Source of the DNA: Abyssicoccus albus
GTDB taxonomy: Bacteria > Bacillota > Bacilli > Staphylococcales > Abyssicoccaceae
Length of the DNA: 35,982 nt
Assembly (NCBI RefSeq): GCF_003815035.1
Contig: NZ_RKRK01000007.1
Span: 1-35,982, forward strand
Direction of reading: 5' to 3'
Shown here: positions 1-11,025 of the stretch, piece after piece
How the letters are laid out: each line of letters begins with the position of its first letter
Numbering within the stretch: position 1 is the first letter of the stretch
Notes under the pieces: generated by a model
What the model was told of the DNA's origin: nothing
Databases searched by the model: none
What the model saw: the letters and a program-made list of their open reading frames with translations, nothing else
Translations under genes and position numbers: made by a program

Positions 1-2
1 AA

Positions 3-78
<76 letters not shown>

Positions 79-98
79 TTATTAAGTTAAAAAATTAA

Positions 99-174
99 TG
101 GTGGAGAATGACGGGATCGAACCGCCGACCCTCTGCTTGTAAGGCAGATGCTCTCCCAGCTGAGCTAATTCTCC
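99..174 (-). tRNA. tRNA-Val (anticodon TAC)
   Basis: A 76-nt cloverleaf on the minus strand. The acceptor stem pairs GGAGAAT with ATTCTCC, followed by A and an encoded CCA. The anticodon stem TCTGC/GCAGA holds the loop CTTACAA with anticodon TAC, reading valine codons. It is the first gene of a tRNA operon that starts just downstream of the lysS terminator and has its own strong promoter about 20 nt upstream. Confidence 0.96.
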
Positions 175-196
175 ATTTAATAATTGCGACTTTTTT

Positions 197-225
197 ATAA
201 TACTAAATAATCATCATAATGTCAA
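197..225 (-). promoter_or_regulatory. Promoter of the tRNA operon
   Basis: The minus strand has a perfect -35 TTGACA (220-225), a 17-nt spacer and a -10 TATTAT (197-202). This puts the transcription start about 15 nt before tRNA-Val. Near-consensus sigma-A promoters are typical of stable RNA genes. Confidence 0.8.
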
Positions 226-268
226 CTTATTTTAAAACATTCTCACTTCAAATTCATTCTATATTATT

Positions 269-306
269 AAAGAGCCTAACGTCGCGATGGCAATGTTAGA
301 CTCTTT
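269..306 (-). terminator. Intrinsic terminator of the folP-lysS operon
   Basis: Inverted repeat with arms AAAGAGTCTAAC and GTTAGGCTCTTT (one G-U pair) around a 14-nt loop, about 30 nt after the lysS stop. The tract that follows on the minus strand is AT-rich with only a short T run. Confidence 0.75.
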
Positions 307-336
307 AACTTATAGATACTATGTTAACTTTGTAGA

Positions 337-2824
<2,488 letters not shown>

Positions 2825-2844
2825 TTGTTCACCTCTTTATCTCT

Positions 2845-3321
2845 TTATTCCTTCATTTCTTTACGCTTTAAATCTAAATACAATTCATGAATCGTCTGAT
2901 TAAACACTGGATGTACAACATCTTTTGCAATCGAATTTAACGGTTCTAATACAAATGATCGCAAATGTAATTCTTCATGAGGAATCGTCAAATTATCTTG
3001 TTCAATCTGTAAATCTTCGTATAATAATATATCGATATCAATCGTTCTAGGTCCCCATTTAATATAACGTTCGCGATCTAACGATTGTTCGATTTCCATC
3101 GCTTTATCTAACATTTCATATGGTGTATAGTCCGTTTCAATATGCACACAAGTATTTAAGAAATCATCTTGTTCAACATGACCATAAGGCTCAGTTTCAA
3201 TCAACTCAGCAACTTGAATAAGGTCAATATGAGGATTATCACTTAACGCTTCTATCGCATCTGTAATATATTGCTTCTTATCTCCAATGTTACTTCCTAA
3301 TCCTAAGTATACATTAGCCAT
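2845..3321 (-). CDS. folK: 2-amino-4-hydroxy-6-hydroxymethyldihydropteridine diphosphokinase (HPPK)
   Basis: Transfers pyrophosphate from ATP to hydroxymethyl-dihydropterin, the step before FolP in folate synthesis. The 158-residue form begins MANVYLGLGSNIGDK, matching family N-termini. Core motifs include VAELIETEPYG and the HPPK signature WGPRTIDIDILLY with the Mg-binding Asp pair. A longer frame upstream is open, but the ATG at 3321 is chosen because AAGGAG precedes it by about 11 nt and homology starts there. It overlaps the folB stop by 8 nt (ATGGCTAA), which suggests translational coupling. Confidence 0.95.
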   Translation of the reverse strand: MANVYLGLGSNIGDKKQYITDAIEALSDNPHIDLIQVAELIETEPYGHVEQDDFLNTCVHIETDYTPYEMLDKAMEIEQSLDRERYIKWGPRTIDIDILLYEDLQIEQDNLTIPHEELHLRSFVLEPLNSIAKDVVHPVFNQTIHELYLDLKRKEMKE

Positions 3322-3688
3322 GAGCTGTCGATCTCCTTCTATCAATTGTGACGGATACATAGTCGAACACACCAGGTATCGGTGCATTAGGCTTTTTGAT
3401 TGTAACAAGTACACCGTCTACACGTTCAAATTGTTTAAATAATTCACTGGCAATTTGTTCTGCGACAGCTTCTATTAAATCTTTCCTTGTCTTCGTAAGG
3501 GTTTCATGGATGACTTCATACGCTTCTCCGTAATGAACCGTTGATGATAAATCATCATCCACACCTGCTTCATGTAAGTCTACAGACATCGTGACATCAG
3601 CTATAAATTGTTGACCTAGTTCATGTTCAGCAGACAATGCACCGTGATATGCATAACCTCTCACGCCTTCGATATGAATTTTATCCAT
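3314..3688 (-). CDS. folB: Dihydroneopterin aldolase
   Basis: Cleaves 7,8-dihydroneopterin to hydroxymethyl-dihydropterin plus glycolaldehyde, making the FolK substrate. The chosen start gives 124 residues (MDKIHIEGVRGYAYHG), in line with S. aureus FolB. A GTG three codons upstream is also open, but the ATG fits the family N-terminus. Visible motifs are GYAYHGALSAEHELGQ, the STVHYGEAYE stretch and the C-terminal KPNAPIPG. It overlaps folP upstream by 8 nt (ATGGATAA) and folK downstream by 8 nt, so folP-folB-folK form a tightly coupled block. Confidence 0.95.
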   Translation of the reverse strand: MDKIHIEGVRGYAYHGALSAEHELGQQFIADVTMSVDLHEAGVDDDLSSTVHYGEAYEVIHETLTKTRKDLIEAVAEQIASELFKQFERVDGVLVTIKKPNAPIPGVFDYVSVTIDRRRSTAHG

Positions 3689-4475
3689 CGCCTTCACCTA
3701 CTAACGTTTGATATGCATCTACTGCTTTTCGGTTCATAGAGACATTATGGACTCTCACACCATAGACACCTTTAGTCAATCCATAAATCGTCGTTGCCAC
3801 TGTTTGTTCATCTCTATCATATGCATCATAAGGACGATCAAGCAACGTGTTCACAAAACGCTTTCGACTCGTTGCAAGTAATACTTTATATCCCAATTCA
3901 ACTAATCGATCGAGTTGTCTCATAATACTCAATTCTTGTGCTCGTGTTTTCTTAAAACCGATGCCTGGATCTAGCCAAATCAGATTATCAGTTATACCAT
4001 GCTTTTTACATAAATCAATTGAGTCCTTTAAATCGTTAATCACTTCATCCATTGCATCTATATCATCTGGAATCATTTCTGTTCTATTATGCATTAAAAT
4101 AATCGGAACATTGTATTGTTTAACTACTTCTAATATTCGTTCATCATAAGTCCCTCGCCACTGATCATTTATAATATGAGCACCCGCATCAAGCGCTGCA
4201 CGCGCCACTTCAGACCTAAAAGTATCTACAGAAATCAATGGTGCTATATGTTTAATTGCTTCAATTACAGGAACAACACGTTCAATCTCTTCTTCAATTG
4301 TGACTGCACTATGACCCGGTCGCGTTGAATAGCCTCCAACATCAATAATATCAACACCATCATCAACCATTTCTTTTACTCGACGTAGACTAGCTTCGAC
4401 ACTATTATACTGGCCCCCGTCACTAAATGAATCCGGTGTAACGTTTAGTATCCCCATAATCTTCAACTTCTCCAT
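3681..4475 (-). CDS. folP: Dihydropteroate synthase
   Basis: Condenses p-aminobenzoate with the pterin pyrophosphate made by FolK; it is the sulfonamide target. The 264-residue TIM barrel has the signature GILNVTPDSFSDGG (8-21), then DVGGYSTRPGH, ISVDTFRSEVA, the IINDQWRG region and, near the C-terminus, VLLATSRKRF. A GGGGGTG ribosome-binding site lies 7 nt before the ATG. It is the first gene of folP-folB-folK-dusB-lysS and has a promoter directly upstream. No pab genes occur nearby. Confidence 0.96.
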   Translation of the reverse strand: MEKLKIMGILNVTPDSFSDGGQYNSVEASLRRVKEMVDDGVDIIDVGGYSTRPGHSAVTIEEEIERVVPVIEAIKHIAPLISVDTFRSEVARAALDAGAHIINDQWRGTYDERILEVVKQYNVPIILMHNRTEMIPDDIDAMDEVINDLKDSIDLCKKHGITDNLIWLDPGIGFKKTRAQELSIMRQLDRLVELGYKVLLATSRKRFVNTLLDRPYDAYDRDEQTVATTIYGLTKGVYGVRVHNVSMNRKAVDAYQTLVGEGDG

Positions 4476-4508
4476 ATAAACACCCCCAATATATTTTTAC
4501 ATCATCGT

Positions 4509-4517
4509 ATTATAACA
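4509..4517 (-). promoter_or_regulatory. Extended -10 promoter of the folP operon
   Basis: Minus strand TGTTATAAT: a consensus -10 TATAAT (4509-4514) preceded by an extended TGn motif, about 34 nt from the folP start. No good -35 is seen at 16-18 nt, which extended -10 promoters can tolerate. Confidence 0.55.
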
Positions 4518-4579
4518 CATTTCATTGATATAATAAATTTTACAATTTTATAATGATTGAATATATAAATTTCAATATA

Positions 4580-4617
4580 AAAGAGTAAGAAATACCCATG
4601 GGTATTTCTTACTCTTT
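4580..4617 (-). terminator. cysK terminator, perfect 38-nt palindrome
   Basis: Positions 4580-4617 are a gapless palindrome centred between 4598 and 4599 (core CCCATGGG, outer arms AAAGAGTAAG/CTTACTCTTT). In RNA it makes a stem of at least 16 bp followed on the minus strand by TTTTATATTG. It lies 36 nt after the cysK stop and separates cysK from the folP operon. Confidence 0.85.
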
Positions 4618-4653
4618 CTTAATTAAATTCAATTTATTGAAACGTATCAAATA

Positions 4654-5583
4654 TTAATCTTCAAAGTTAAATAAAGGTGTTGATAAATAACGTTCTCCAT
4701 TACTTGGTAATACTGTAACAATGGTCTTACCAGCGCCTAATTCTTTCGCTTTCTCTAGGGATGCGTAAACCGCAGCTCCTGATGAAATACCTCCAAGAAT
4801 TCCTTCCTCTTTTGCAAGATTTCTGGCTGTTTCCATCGCTTGCTCATTAGATACAGTTAATACACCATCATAAATATCAGTATTCAACGTTCCTGGAACA
4901 AATCCTGCTCCGATGCCCTGTATTTTATGTGGACCTGCTGACCCACCACTTAAAACATCAGAATCTGTTGGTTCAAGTGCGAACACTTGAGTTGCTTCAT
5001 GATGTGCTTTCAATGTTTGACCGACACCACTGACCGTACCACCTGTACCAACACCTGAAATAAATGCATCAATCGTAATGCCTTCCATTTGTTCAATAAT
5101 TTCTTTACCTGTCGTCTCACTATGAATTTCTGGATTTGCCATATTCTCAAATTGTTGAGGCATAAAGTATCCATGTTCGTCCTTTAATTCATTCGCTTTC
5201 TCAATTGCACCTTTCATTCCATTCGCACCTGGTGTCAATACAAGCTCAGCACCATATGCTCTAAGTAATGAACGGCGTTCTTGACTCATCGTATCAGGCA
5301 TTACAAGTACTGCTTTATACCCTAATGCAGCTGAGACCATTGCAAGACCGATCCCTGTATTACCGGATGTTGGCTCAACAATTGTATCCCCCGGTTTAAT
5401 TAAATTAGATTCTTCTGCTTTTTTGATCATCGCGAGTGCGATACGATCTTTCACTGAGCTACCTGGGTTTTGATATTCAAGTTTTACATATACATCTGCC
5501 ATTGACTCATCAGTTAAACGATTTAGCTTAACAATTGGTGTTCCACCGATTAACTCAGTAACATTATTCACTACTTTACGCAC
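4654..5583 (-). CDS. cysK: Cysteine synthase (O-acetylserine sulfhydrylase)
   Basis: PLP enzyme that makes L-cysteine from O-acetylserine and sulfide. The 309-residue protein has the PLP-lysine motif NPGSSVKDR (K45), the asparagine loop PTSGNTG (about 69-75), the phosphate-binding GVGTGGT and the C-terminal [14 protein letters not shown], all typical of CysK. It is flanked by its own promoter and a strong terminator, so it is a monocistronic unit between hslO and folP, as in Bacillus and Staphylococcus. Sulfur-responsive control by CymR is expected from related bacteria. Two inverted repeats sit at the promoter, but I cannot confirm a CymR site. Confidence 0.95.
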   Translation of the reverse strand: MRKVVNNVTELIGGTPIVKLNRLTDESMADVYVKLEYQNPGSSVKDRIALAMIKKAEESNLIKPGDTIVEPTSGNTGIGLAMVSAALGYKAVLVMPDTMSQERRSLLRAYGAELVLTPGANGMKGAIEKANELKDEHGYFMPQQFENMANPEIHSETTGKEIIEQMEGITIDAFISGVGTGGTVSGVGQTLKAHHEATQVFALEPTDSDVLSGGSAGPHKIQGIGAGFVPGTLNTDIYDGVLTVSNEQAMETARNLAKEEGILGGISSGAAVYASLEKAKELGAGKTIVTVLPSNGERYLSTPLFNFED

Positions 5584-5620
5584 ATAAATCCCTACCTTTT
5601 TGGTTTATTATTTACTCTAA

Positions 5621-5638
5621 ACTAATAATTATATTAGT
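5621..5638. repeat. Inverted repeat downstream of the cysK promoter (operator candidate)
   Basis: ACTAATA-ATTA-TATTAGT is a perfect 7-bp-arm inverted repeat lying about 10-25 nt after the predicted cysK transcription start. A second small repeat, ATACT-ATA-AGTAT, overlaps the -10. The position suits a repressor site; the regulator is unknown. Confidence 0.4.
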
Positions 5639-5652
5639 CTACTAATACTATA

Positions 5653-5681
5653 AGTATACCAATTTAGTCGGATTATTCCAA
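5653..5681 (-). promoter_or_regulatory. cysK promoter
   Basis: Minus strand -35 TTGGAA (5676-5681), 17-nt spacer and -10 TATACT (5653-5658), giving a leader of roughly 60 nt before cysK. Confidence 0.65.
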
Positions 5682-5697
5682 ATAGACTGCTTTACTA

Positions 5698-6561
5698 CTA
5701 AAGTAACGCTTCAAGTTCTTGTGCTGTAAATTGATACTTCTCATTACAGAAATGACATACCGCTTCTGCTCCATTGTCCTCTTCGATCATTGCTTTAATT
5801 TCATCGTGTCCAAGCCCAGCAATCGCATTATAAAATCGTTCTTTAGAACATTTACATTTAAATTGAATTGGCATTGTATCAACTATTTTATGTTCACTGC
5901 CGGCAATTCGTTCGATAATTTGTTCTGGTGTGTATCCTTCATCAATTAATTTAGAGATTGGGGGAATCGATTCAATTGCTTTTTCTAACTGATCAATCGT
6001 CTCTTCTTTAGCAAATGGCATCACTTGAATAATAAATCCTCCACTTGCTTTAATCGTATTATCAGGATTCACAAGTACACCGACGGCAACAGACGATGGA
6101 ACCTGTTCACTTGTCGTTAAATAGTAAGTAAAGTCTTCCCCAAGTTCACCAGATACAATCGGTGTTTGTCCTGTGAAATAATCTTTTAAACCGACATCTT
6201 TAACAACACTAATCGTTCCGTCTGTTCCAACAGCTCTTCTGACATCTAACTTACCAATATCATTTAATGGAAAATGGGTTTGTGGATGTTCTACATACCC
6301 TCTAACATTCCCTTTCGCATCTCCATCAATCACCATACCGCCGATTGGGCCATTACCATTAATTCGTACTGTGATTGTGTCGTCATTTTTGAGCATAGCA
6401 CCCATCATCACCGTCGCACTCATCGCTCTTCCAATAGCTGCCGAAGCAGTTGGCCAAGTGTAATGTCTTGTCTGTACTTCTTGTACTGTCTCTGTTGATG
6501 TCACCGCATACATTCTTACCTCATCGTTAAACAATAGTGCTTTTACTAAATAATCTTTCAT
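5698..6561 (-). CDS. hslO: Redox-regulated chaperone Hsp33
   Basis: Cytoplasmic holdase activated by oxidation. The 287-residue protein has the N-terminal Hsp33 domain and the C-terminal zinc-redox switch with its four cysteines, C236 and C238 (CKC) plus C269 and C272 (CHFC). A GGAGG site precedes the ATG. It follows ftsH, but a terminator-like hairpin at 6584-6609 lies only 22 nt upstream of the start, leaving no room for an ordinary promoter after it. Expression should therefore depend on read-through or on a start inside or upstream of the hairpin. The coaX gene found between ftsH and hslO in B. subtilis is absent, as in staphylococci. Confidence 0.96.
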   Translation of the reverse strand: MKDYLVKALLFNDEVRMYAVTSTETVQEVQTRHYTWPTASAAIGRAMSATVMMGAMLKNDDTITVRINGNGPIGGMVIDGDAKGNVRGYVEHPQTHFPLNDIGKLDVRRAVGTDGTISVVKDVGLKDYFTGQTPIVSGELGEDFTYYLTTSEQVPSSVAVGVLVNPDNTIKASGGFIIQVMPFAKEETIDQLEKAIESIPPISKLIDEGYTPEQIIERIAGSEHKIVDTMPIQFKCKCSKERFYNAIAGLGHDEIKAMIEEDNGAEAVCHFCNEKYQFTAQELEALL

Positions 6562-6583
6562 TATTTTACCTCCACATAATAAG

Positions 6584-6609
6584 AAGTCCTAAGCGATGGC
6601 TTAGGACTT
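6584..6609 (-). terminator. Hairpin between ftsH and hslO (terminator or attenuator)
   Basis: Perfect 11-bp stem AAGTCCTAAGC/GCTTAGGACTT with a 4-nt loop, 10 nt after the ftsH stop. The downstream minus strand tract (CTTATTATG) is a poor T run, so partial termination is likely. Confidence 0.6.
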
Positions 6610-6619
6610 AATTAATTTA

Positions 6620-8593
6620 TTATTCTTCGTCTTCATCATTTTTTTGTTGCTTTTCATTTAATTCGCGCTTTACATCCTCATAACTCGGTCCAAGTTTATC
6701 CTCATCACTACGATCCTCTATGTCGTTATCGTAAGCTCTTTCAGGTAACTTACCTTCATGGAATAGGCTTTGGATTTGAGCTCTATCTAACGTTTCAACT
6801 TCCAATAAAGTCTCAGCAATTAACTCTAATTGCGCTTTATGTTCTGTCAATATCGTACGACAACGCTCATATTGTTCTTTAACAATTCGTTGAACTTCGC
6901 TATCAATCTCATACGCAATACGATCTGAGTAGTTCGGCTCGTTTTGCATATCTTTACCTAAGAACACTTGACCTCCACTTGTATCACCGAATTGTAGTGG
7001 TCCAAGTTTGTCACTCATACCGTATTCAGTTACCATACTTCTTGCAATACTTGTTGAACGTTGGAAGTCATTGTGTGCACCAGTTGATACTTCACCAAAG
7101 TTAATTTCTTCAGATACACGACCACCTAACAATCCAACAATTTTATCTTCAAGTTCTGGCTTCGTCATAAAGTAGCGATCTTGTTTTGGTAACATCACGG
7201 CATAACCGCCTGCTTGTCCACGAGGTACAATCGTCACTTTGTGCACTTCTTCGGCTTCATCTAATACACAACCGATAATTGTATGTCCAGCTTCATGATA
7301 CGCAACGATGTTACGTTCTTTCTCAGAAATCACTTTGCTTTTCTTTGCTGGTCCAGCGATCACTCGATCTGTCGCTTCATCGATATCACGATCATCAATT
7401 TTCTTCTTCCCTGCACGCGCTGCAACTAAAGCTGCTTCGTTCAATAAGTTCTCAAGATCCGCACCACTAAATCCAGGCGTGCGTTGAGCAATTGCGTTTA
7501 AGTCGACCGAATCATCTAACGGTTTGTTCTTTGCATGTACTTTTAGAACTGCCTCACGACCTTTAACGTCTGGGCGTCCCACTTGAATTTGACGGTCAAA
7601 TCGACCTGGACGTAATAAAGCAGGGTCTAAAATGTCAGGACGGTTTGTCGCAGCAATCATAATAATCCCTTCATTCTCACCGAATCCATCCATCTCAACA
7701 AGGAGTTGGTTCAATGTTTGTTCACGTTCATCGTGTCCACCACCGACACCAGCGCCACGCTGACGTCCAACGGCATCAATCTCATCGATGAAAATAATAC
7801 ATGGTGCATTTTTCTTTGCATTCTCGAATAAGTCACGAACACGAGAAGCACCGACACCGACAAACATTTCTACGAAGTCAGAACCTGAAATCGAGAAGAA
7901 CGGTACTCCTGCTTCACCCGCTACTGCTCTAGCAAGTAAAGTTTTACCTGTACCAGGCGGTCCGACAAGTAGAACTCCTTTAGGTATTCTCGCACCAAGT
8001 TGTTTAAACGCTCTATTATCTTTTAAGAAGTCTACCACTTCTACAAGTTCTTGTTTCTCTTCATCTGCACCAGCGACATCACTAAAACGGACGCGTTTTT
8101 TACTTTGGTCATACATCTTCGCTTTACTCTTACCAAAGTTCATCATGCGACCGCCACCACCGCCGCCTTGTGCTTGTGTCATTACAAACATAAATAATAA
8201 GAAAAACAATAATAACGGAATAAATGTTGATAACATACTCACCCAAGGAGAAGGTTTCTCTGCAGGTAGTACGTCGAATTTCACTTTGTCTTCGTTTGAT
8301 TTAGCATACTCGGTAATTTTGTCCAAATCACTTTGCTGATTATAAGGAATGACCGTCTTAAATGTCTCACCTTTTTTCGCATCGCTTACTTTACCTTCAA
8401 CTAAATATACGTTTTGTTCTGGTTGAATCGTTAGTTCCTTCACTTTGTCTTGCTCTATATAATTCATAAATGTTGAATATTTAACATCTTTGACATTGCT
8501 TGTCGTTCCATTAATCATCGAAAATACGACAAATAAAATAACGATAGAAACAATTAAGAACAAGAGGTTTTTATATGTGCCTTTGCCTTTCAT
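6620..8593 (-). CDS. ftsH: ATP-dependent zinc metalloprotease FtsH
   Basis: Membrane-anchored AAA+ protease for quality control of membrane and regulatory proteins. The 657 residues contain a first membrane segment at about 11-27, an extracytoplasmic domain, a second segment at about 119-138 followed by a glycine run, Walker A GPPGTGKT (211-218), Walker B FIDEID, the second region of homology with TNRPD and RPGRFDR, and the zinc site HEAGH (433-437). The tail is acidic and ends in DEDEE. An AGGAGG site precedes the start. It follows hpt as in B. subtilis, and the 73-bp gap holds a possible extended -10 (TGTTATTAT, 8633-8641). Confidence 0.98.
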   Translation of the reverse strand: MKGKGTYKNLLFLIVSIVILFVVFSMINGTTSNVKDVKYSTFMNYIEQDKVKELTIQPEQNVYLVEGKVSDAKKGETFKTVIPYNQQSDLDKITEYAKSNEDKVKFDVLPAEKPSPWVSMLSTFIPLLLFFLLFMFVMTQAQGGGGGGRMMNFGKSKAKMYDQSKKRVRFSDVAGADEEKQELVEVVDFLKDNRAFKQLGARIPKGVLLVGPPGTGKTLLARAVAGEAGVPFFSISGSDFVEMFVGVGASRVRDLFENAKKNAPCIIFIDEIDAVGRQRGAGVGGGHDEREQTLNQLLVEMDGFGENEGIIMIAATNRPDILDPALLRPGRFDRQIQVGRPDVKGREAVLKVHAKNKPLDDSVDLNAIAQRTPGFSGADLENLLNEAALVAARAGKKKIDDRDIDEATDRVIAGPAKKSKVISEKERNIVAYHEAGHTIIGCVLDEAEEVHKVTIVPRGQAGGYAVMLPKQDRYFMTKPELEDKIVGLLGGRVSEEINFGEVSTGAHNDFQRSTSIARSMVTEYGMSDKLGPLQFGDTSGGQVFLGKDMQNEPNYSDRIAYEIDSEVQRIVKEQYERCRTILTEHKAQLELIAETLLEVETLDRAQIQSLFHEGKLPERAYDNDIEDRSDEDKLGPSYEDVKRELNEKQQKNDEDEE

Positions 8594-8666
8594 CTATATG
8601 TTTCCTCCTAGCTTATCTATACACTAACAAACATAATAACATACTTAGTTTGTATTGTTCCATATA

Positions 8667-9218
8667 TTAGCTTTTTTTATATACTTCTTCTTTCAGTAAA
8701 CCAATGTAATCCATATTACGATAATTTTCATTATAATCTAAACCATAACCAACAACGAATTCATCAGGAATCGTTTCCCCAATATACTTTGGTGTCATCG
8801 GTATTTTGCGACGATTCGGTTTATCTAGTAGCGTTACGATTTCGATAGATTTCGCTTTACGATAAGTTAGTAGATCGATAATAGAATTCAACGTTGTACC
8901 TGTCTCGACAATATCTTCTACAATCAGTAGATCTTTACCTTCTATAGATCGACTCAAGTCTAAATTGATTTTAACCTCTCCAGTCGATTCAGTCGAACCG
9001 TGATAACTTGATACATCCATATATTCAATCTCAAGGTGTGTATCAACATACTTCAATAGATCTGTCATAAAAAAACTACATCCTTTTAGTAATCCGATAC
9101 AAATTAAATCTTTATCTCGATAATCTTTTGTAATTCGCTCTCCAAGAGTTTGACAGATTTCTTCAATTCTTTCTTTAGAAACAACGACTGATTTAATATC
9201 TTGATCTAAGTTTTTCAT
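8667..9218 (-). CDS. hpt: Hypoxanthine phosphoribosyltransferase
   Basis: Purine salvage enzyme converting hypoxanthine or guanine plus PRPP to IMP or GMP. The 183-residue protein shows the PRPP-binding loop LLIVEDIVETGTTL (97-110) and the nearby KGCSFFMTDLL and YMDVSSYHG stretches. Its ATG overlaps the tilS stop (ATGA), and its AAGGAG site lies within the last codons of tilS, so translation is probably coupled. The tilS-hpt-ftsH order is conserved in Bacillus and Staphylococcus. Confidence 0.96.
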   Translation of the reverse strand: MKNLDQDIKSVVVSKERIEEICQTLGERITKDYRDKDLICIGLLKGCSFFMTDLLKYVDTHLEIEYMDVSSYHGSTESTGEVKINLDLSRSIEGKDLLIVEDIVETGTTLNSIIDLLTYRKAKSIEIVTLLDKPNRRKIPMTPKYIGETIPDEFVVGYGLDYNENYRNMDYIGLLKEEVYKKS

Positions 9219-10507
9219 ATTTGATTCTCCTTGTTTTTATAATATATTTTAATAAATTGATGCCCAGGCATGTCACTATGTTTAAGATGGCCAACAGCGA
9301 TTATTTCTTGATTGCTATTTAGTATAACAGGTATGCGCTGTCTTTGCTTTAACGGTACTTTGTGATCAATAAAGACTCGATTTACTTTTTTATAATGGGA
9401 TTGATTAATTAATTTGATTTTATCATGCTGCTGTGCTGTTCTAACAGTATATTGATTACTATGACTGTCCTCTGTAACAATAATTTCATACTCATTAAAT
9501 TGGTATTTCCCGGGACATTCAATGTGGAGTAATTGATCAATTTCAATGTCTTCAAATGAAACATAGAGCGCTTCATAAGCGATATTGATAGTCATTTGCC
9601 CTCGTTGGAATGTATAGTTTTTTATTTTGTTATTCACAGTTAATGTGTAGAGTTGGTCAATTTCAGTTTGAGATATTTCAAAATGTTCATCTAAATTAGT
9701 ACTCTTTAAATGAAATTTAACCCATTCAAATAAGATCAATTTCGCAACTGTTTGTTGTTGTTCACTGATTAAGCTTCTTTTAAGCCTGTGTCCTTGAATT
9801 GTTTGTTCAAATGATTTTACTATAAATACCTTCAATTCTTCTAATTGATTTGATAGATTAACAATATTTCTCGCGCTAAAATTTTCGACCGAGTTGATTT
9901 TAGGAATTATTTCATGTCGAATATAGTTTCGATGATATTTACTACTTTTATTCGTTTCATCTTCATAAAAGTCTATCGACTGTTGTTTTTGAATGTTGTA
10001 GATATCCTCTTTCGAATAATGAATCAATGGTTTAGCAAATTGAATGCGATTGTCTGCCTCGTTTGCTGTTCTTACAGAATCAAACAGAAGAGATTGATGA
10101 CTAAACCTATTTGTCCATAATCTAAAATATGCAGTCTCAACTAAATCATCAAGATGGTGTGCAGTTAAAATCCAACTTACCTGATCTTCATTTGCGAATT
10201 GAATAAATCGTTCATAACGTAACACTCTACTCATTTGTTGAATGCTATTTTGTGGATTGACCATCGAGTCAATATCACGACCAATATAACCAACACGAAC
10301 TGATATGTCATGAAGATGGCAATAGGACTTAATGAAACGACATTCATCATCCGATGCTTTACGTTGCCCATGGTGTATGTGATATACATATAATCTATCA
10401 TATGTATGTTGATATTCCGTCTGCAATAAATGCAATAACACCATCGAATCGATACCTGTTGAGACACATACAGCGATACGATCTGTTTCCTGCCATGAAA
10501 TCTCTAT
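9215..10507 (-). CDS. tilS: tRNA(Ile)-lysidine synthetase, apparently starting at AUA
   Basis: Adds lysine to C34 of tRNA-Ile(CAU), so that the tRNA reads AUA and is charged with isoleucine. The N-type ATP pyrophosphatase loop is CVSTGIDSM; LTAHHLDDLVET and the C-terminal TilS domain (KKVNRVFIDHKVP) follow. The first in-frame ATG (10444) lies inside the PP-loop motif, so it cannot be the true start. The frame stays open to a TGA at 10514-10516, and no ATG, GTG, TTG or CTG lies between. A TTGGAG site (10517-10522) stands 9 nt before an ATA codon (10505-10507). Starting there gives 430 residues, against about 431 in S. aureus as I recall it, with the N-terminus aligned. A terminator hairpin lies directly upstream. 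Confidence 0.88.
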   Translation of the reverse strand: MEISWQETDRIAVCVSTGIDSMVLLHLLQTEYQHTYDRLYVYHIHHGQRKASDDECRFIKSYCHLHDISVRVGYIGRDIDSMVNPQNSIQQMSRVLRYERFIQFANEDQVSWILTAHHLDDLVETAYFRLWTNRFSHQSLLFDSVRTANEADNRIQFAKPLIHYSKEDIYNIQKQQSIDFYEDETNKSSKYHRNYIRHEIIPKINSVENFSARNIVNLSNQLEELKVFIVKSFEQTIQGHRLKRSLISEQQQTVAKLILFEWVKFHLKSTNLDEHFEISQTEIDQLYTLTVNNKIKNYTFQRGQMTINIAYEALYVSFEDIEIDQLLHIECPGKYQFNEYEIIVTEDSHSNQYTVRTAQQHDKIKLINQSHYKKVNRVFIDHKVPLKQRQRIPVILNSNQEIIAVGHLKHSDMPGHQFIKIYYKNKENQI

Positions 10508-10516
10508 TTTAAATCA

Positions 10517-10522
10517 CTCCAA
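10517..10522 (-). promoter_or_regulatory. Ribosome-binding site that sets the tilS start
   Basis: Minus strand TTGGAG, ending 9 nt before ATA at 10505-10507. The next possible non-canonical start, ATT at 10499-10501, would be 15 nt away. This spacing is the main evidence for the AUA start. Confidence 0.6.
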
Positions 10523-10528
10523 TATACA

Positions 10529-10555
10529 GAAAAAGACCACTTAAAAAGTGATCTT
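10529..10555 (-). terminator. Intrinsic terminator after yabR, directly before tilS
   Basis: Stem AAGATCACTT/AAGTGGTCTT with one G-U pair and a 3-nt loop (TTT), followed by TTTC on the minus strand. It ends about 10 nt before the tilS ribosome-binding site, so it controls how much transcript reaches tilS-hpt. Confidence 0.75.
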
Positions 10556-10563
10556 ATAATTTA

Positions 10564-10950
10564 TTAACGTCTAGAACCACGGCCACCACGACGTGACTCA
10601 GTTTGCTTCTTAATCGTTGAAAGCTTATCTTCAGAATCTTTTAAGAAGTTTGATAGTCTCTTTTCAAAGTCTTCCGGTGTGCTTTCTTTTTTAGGGGCAG
10701 GTTTTGGTCGACGTTGTTCTTTCGCCTTCTTGATTGATAAACTAATTTTACCATCCTCACCAACAGTCAATACTTTTACTAACACTTCATCACCTACAGC
10801 AAGATGATTGTTAATATCTTCTACATATGAGTCATCTACCTCACTAATATGTACTAGACCGCTTTTCCCCTCTGACAACTCTACGAAAGCTCCAAAAGGT
10901 TTAATACCTGTTACTTTACCTGTAATCTTACTACCAACTTCAATTGACAT
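10564..10950 (-). CDS. yabR: S1 domain RNA-binding protein YabR
   Basis: A 128-residue protein with one S1 RNA-binding domain (about 1-72: MSIEVGSKITGKVTGIKPFG to GKISLSIKKA) and a basic, charged tail ending in ESRRGGRGSRR, as in B. subtilis YabR. The frame is open further upstream, but homology begins at MSIEVG. AGGAGG lies about 13 nt before this ATG, a little far. The family is general-stress-protein-13-like with no settled biochemical role; an RNA or ribosome contact is inferred from the domain. It lies 75 nt after divIC and is followed by a terminator. Confidence 0.9.
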   Translation of the reverse strand: MSIEVGSKITGKVTGIKPFGAFVELSEGKSGLVHISEVDDSYVEDINNHLAVGDEVLVKVLTVGEDGKISLSIKKAKEQRRPKPAPKKESTPEDFEKRLSNFLKDSEDKLSTIKKQTESRRGGRGSRR

Positions 10951-11025
10951 ATGCTTAATATTTCCTCCTAAATATGATCTATCACACGTTTGATGCAATG
11001 AATTATACTCTATATTATAACATGA

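Noticed and set aside
7788-8339. 183-codon open frame on the plus strand
   Set aside because: It lies antisense within ftsH, has low-complexity proline and serine runs mirroring the glycine codons, and no ribosome-binding site or homology.
10231-10467. 78-codon minus-strand frame overlapping the tilS 5' end
   Set aside because: It is an out-of-frame shadow of tilS; the tilS frame has the PP-loop and conserved TilS motifs, this one has none. A frameshift fusion was considered, but the tilS frame reads continuously with family sequence up to the ATA codon.
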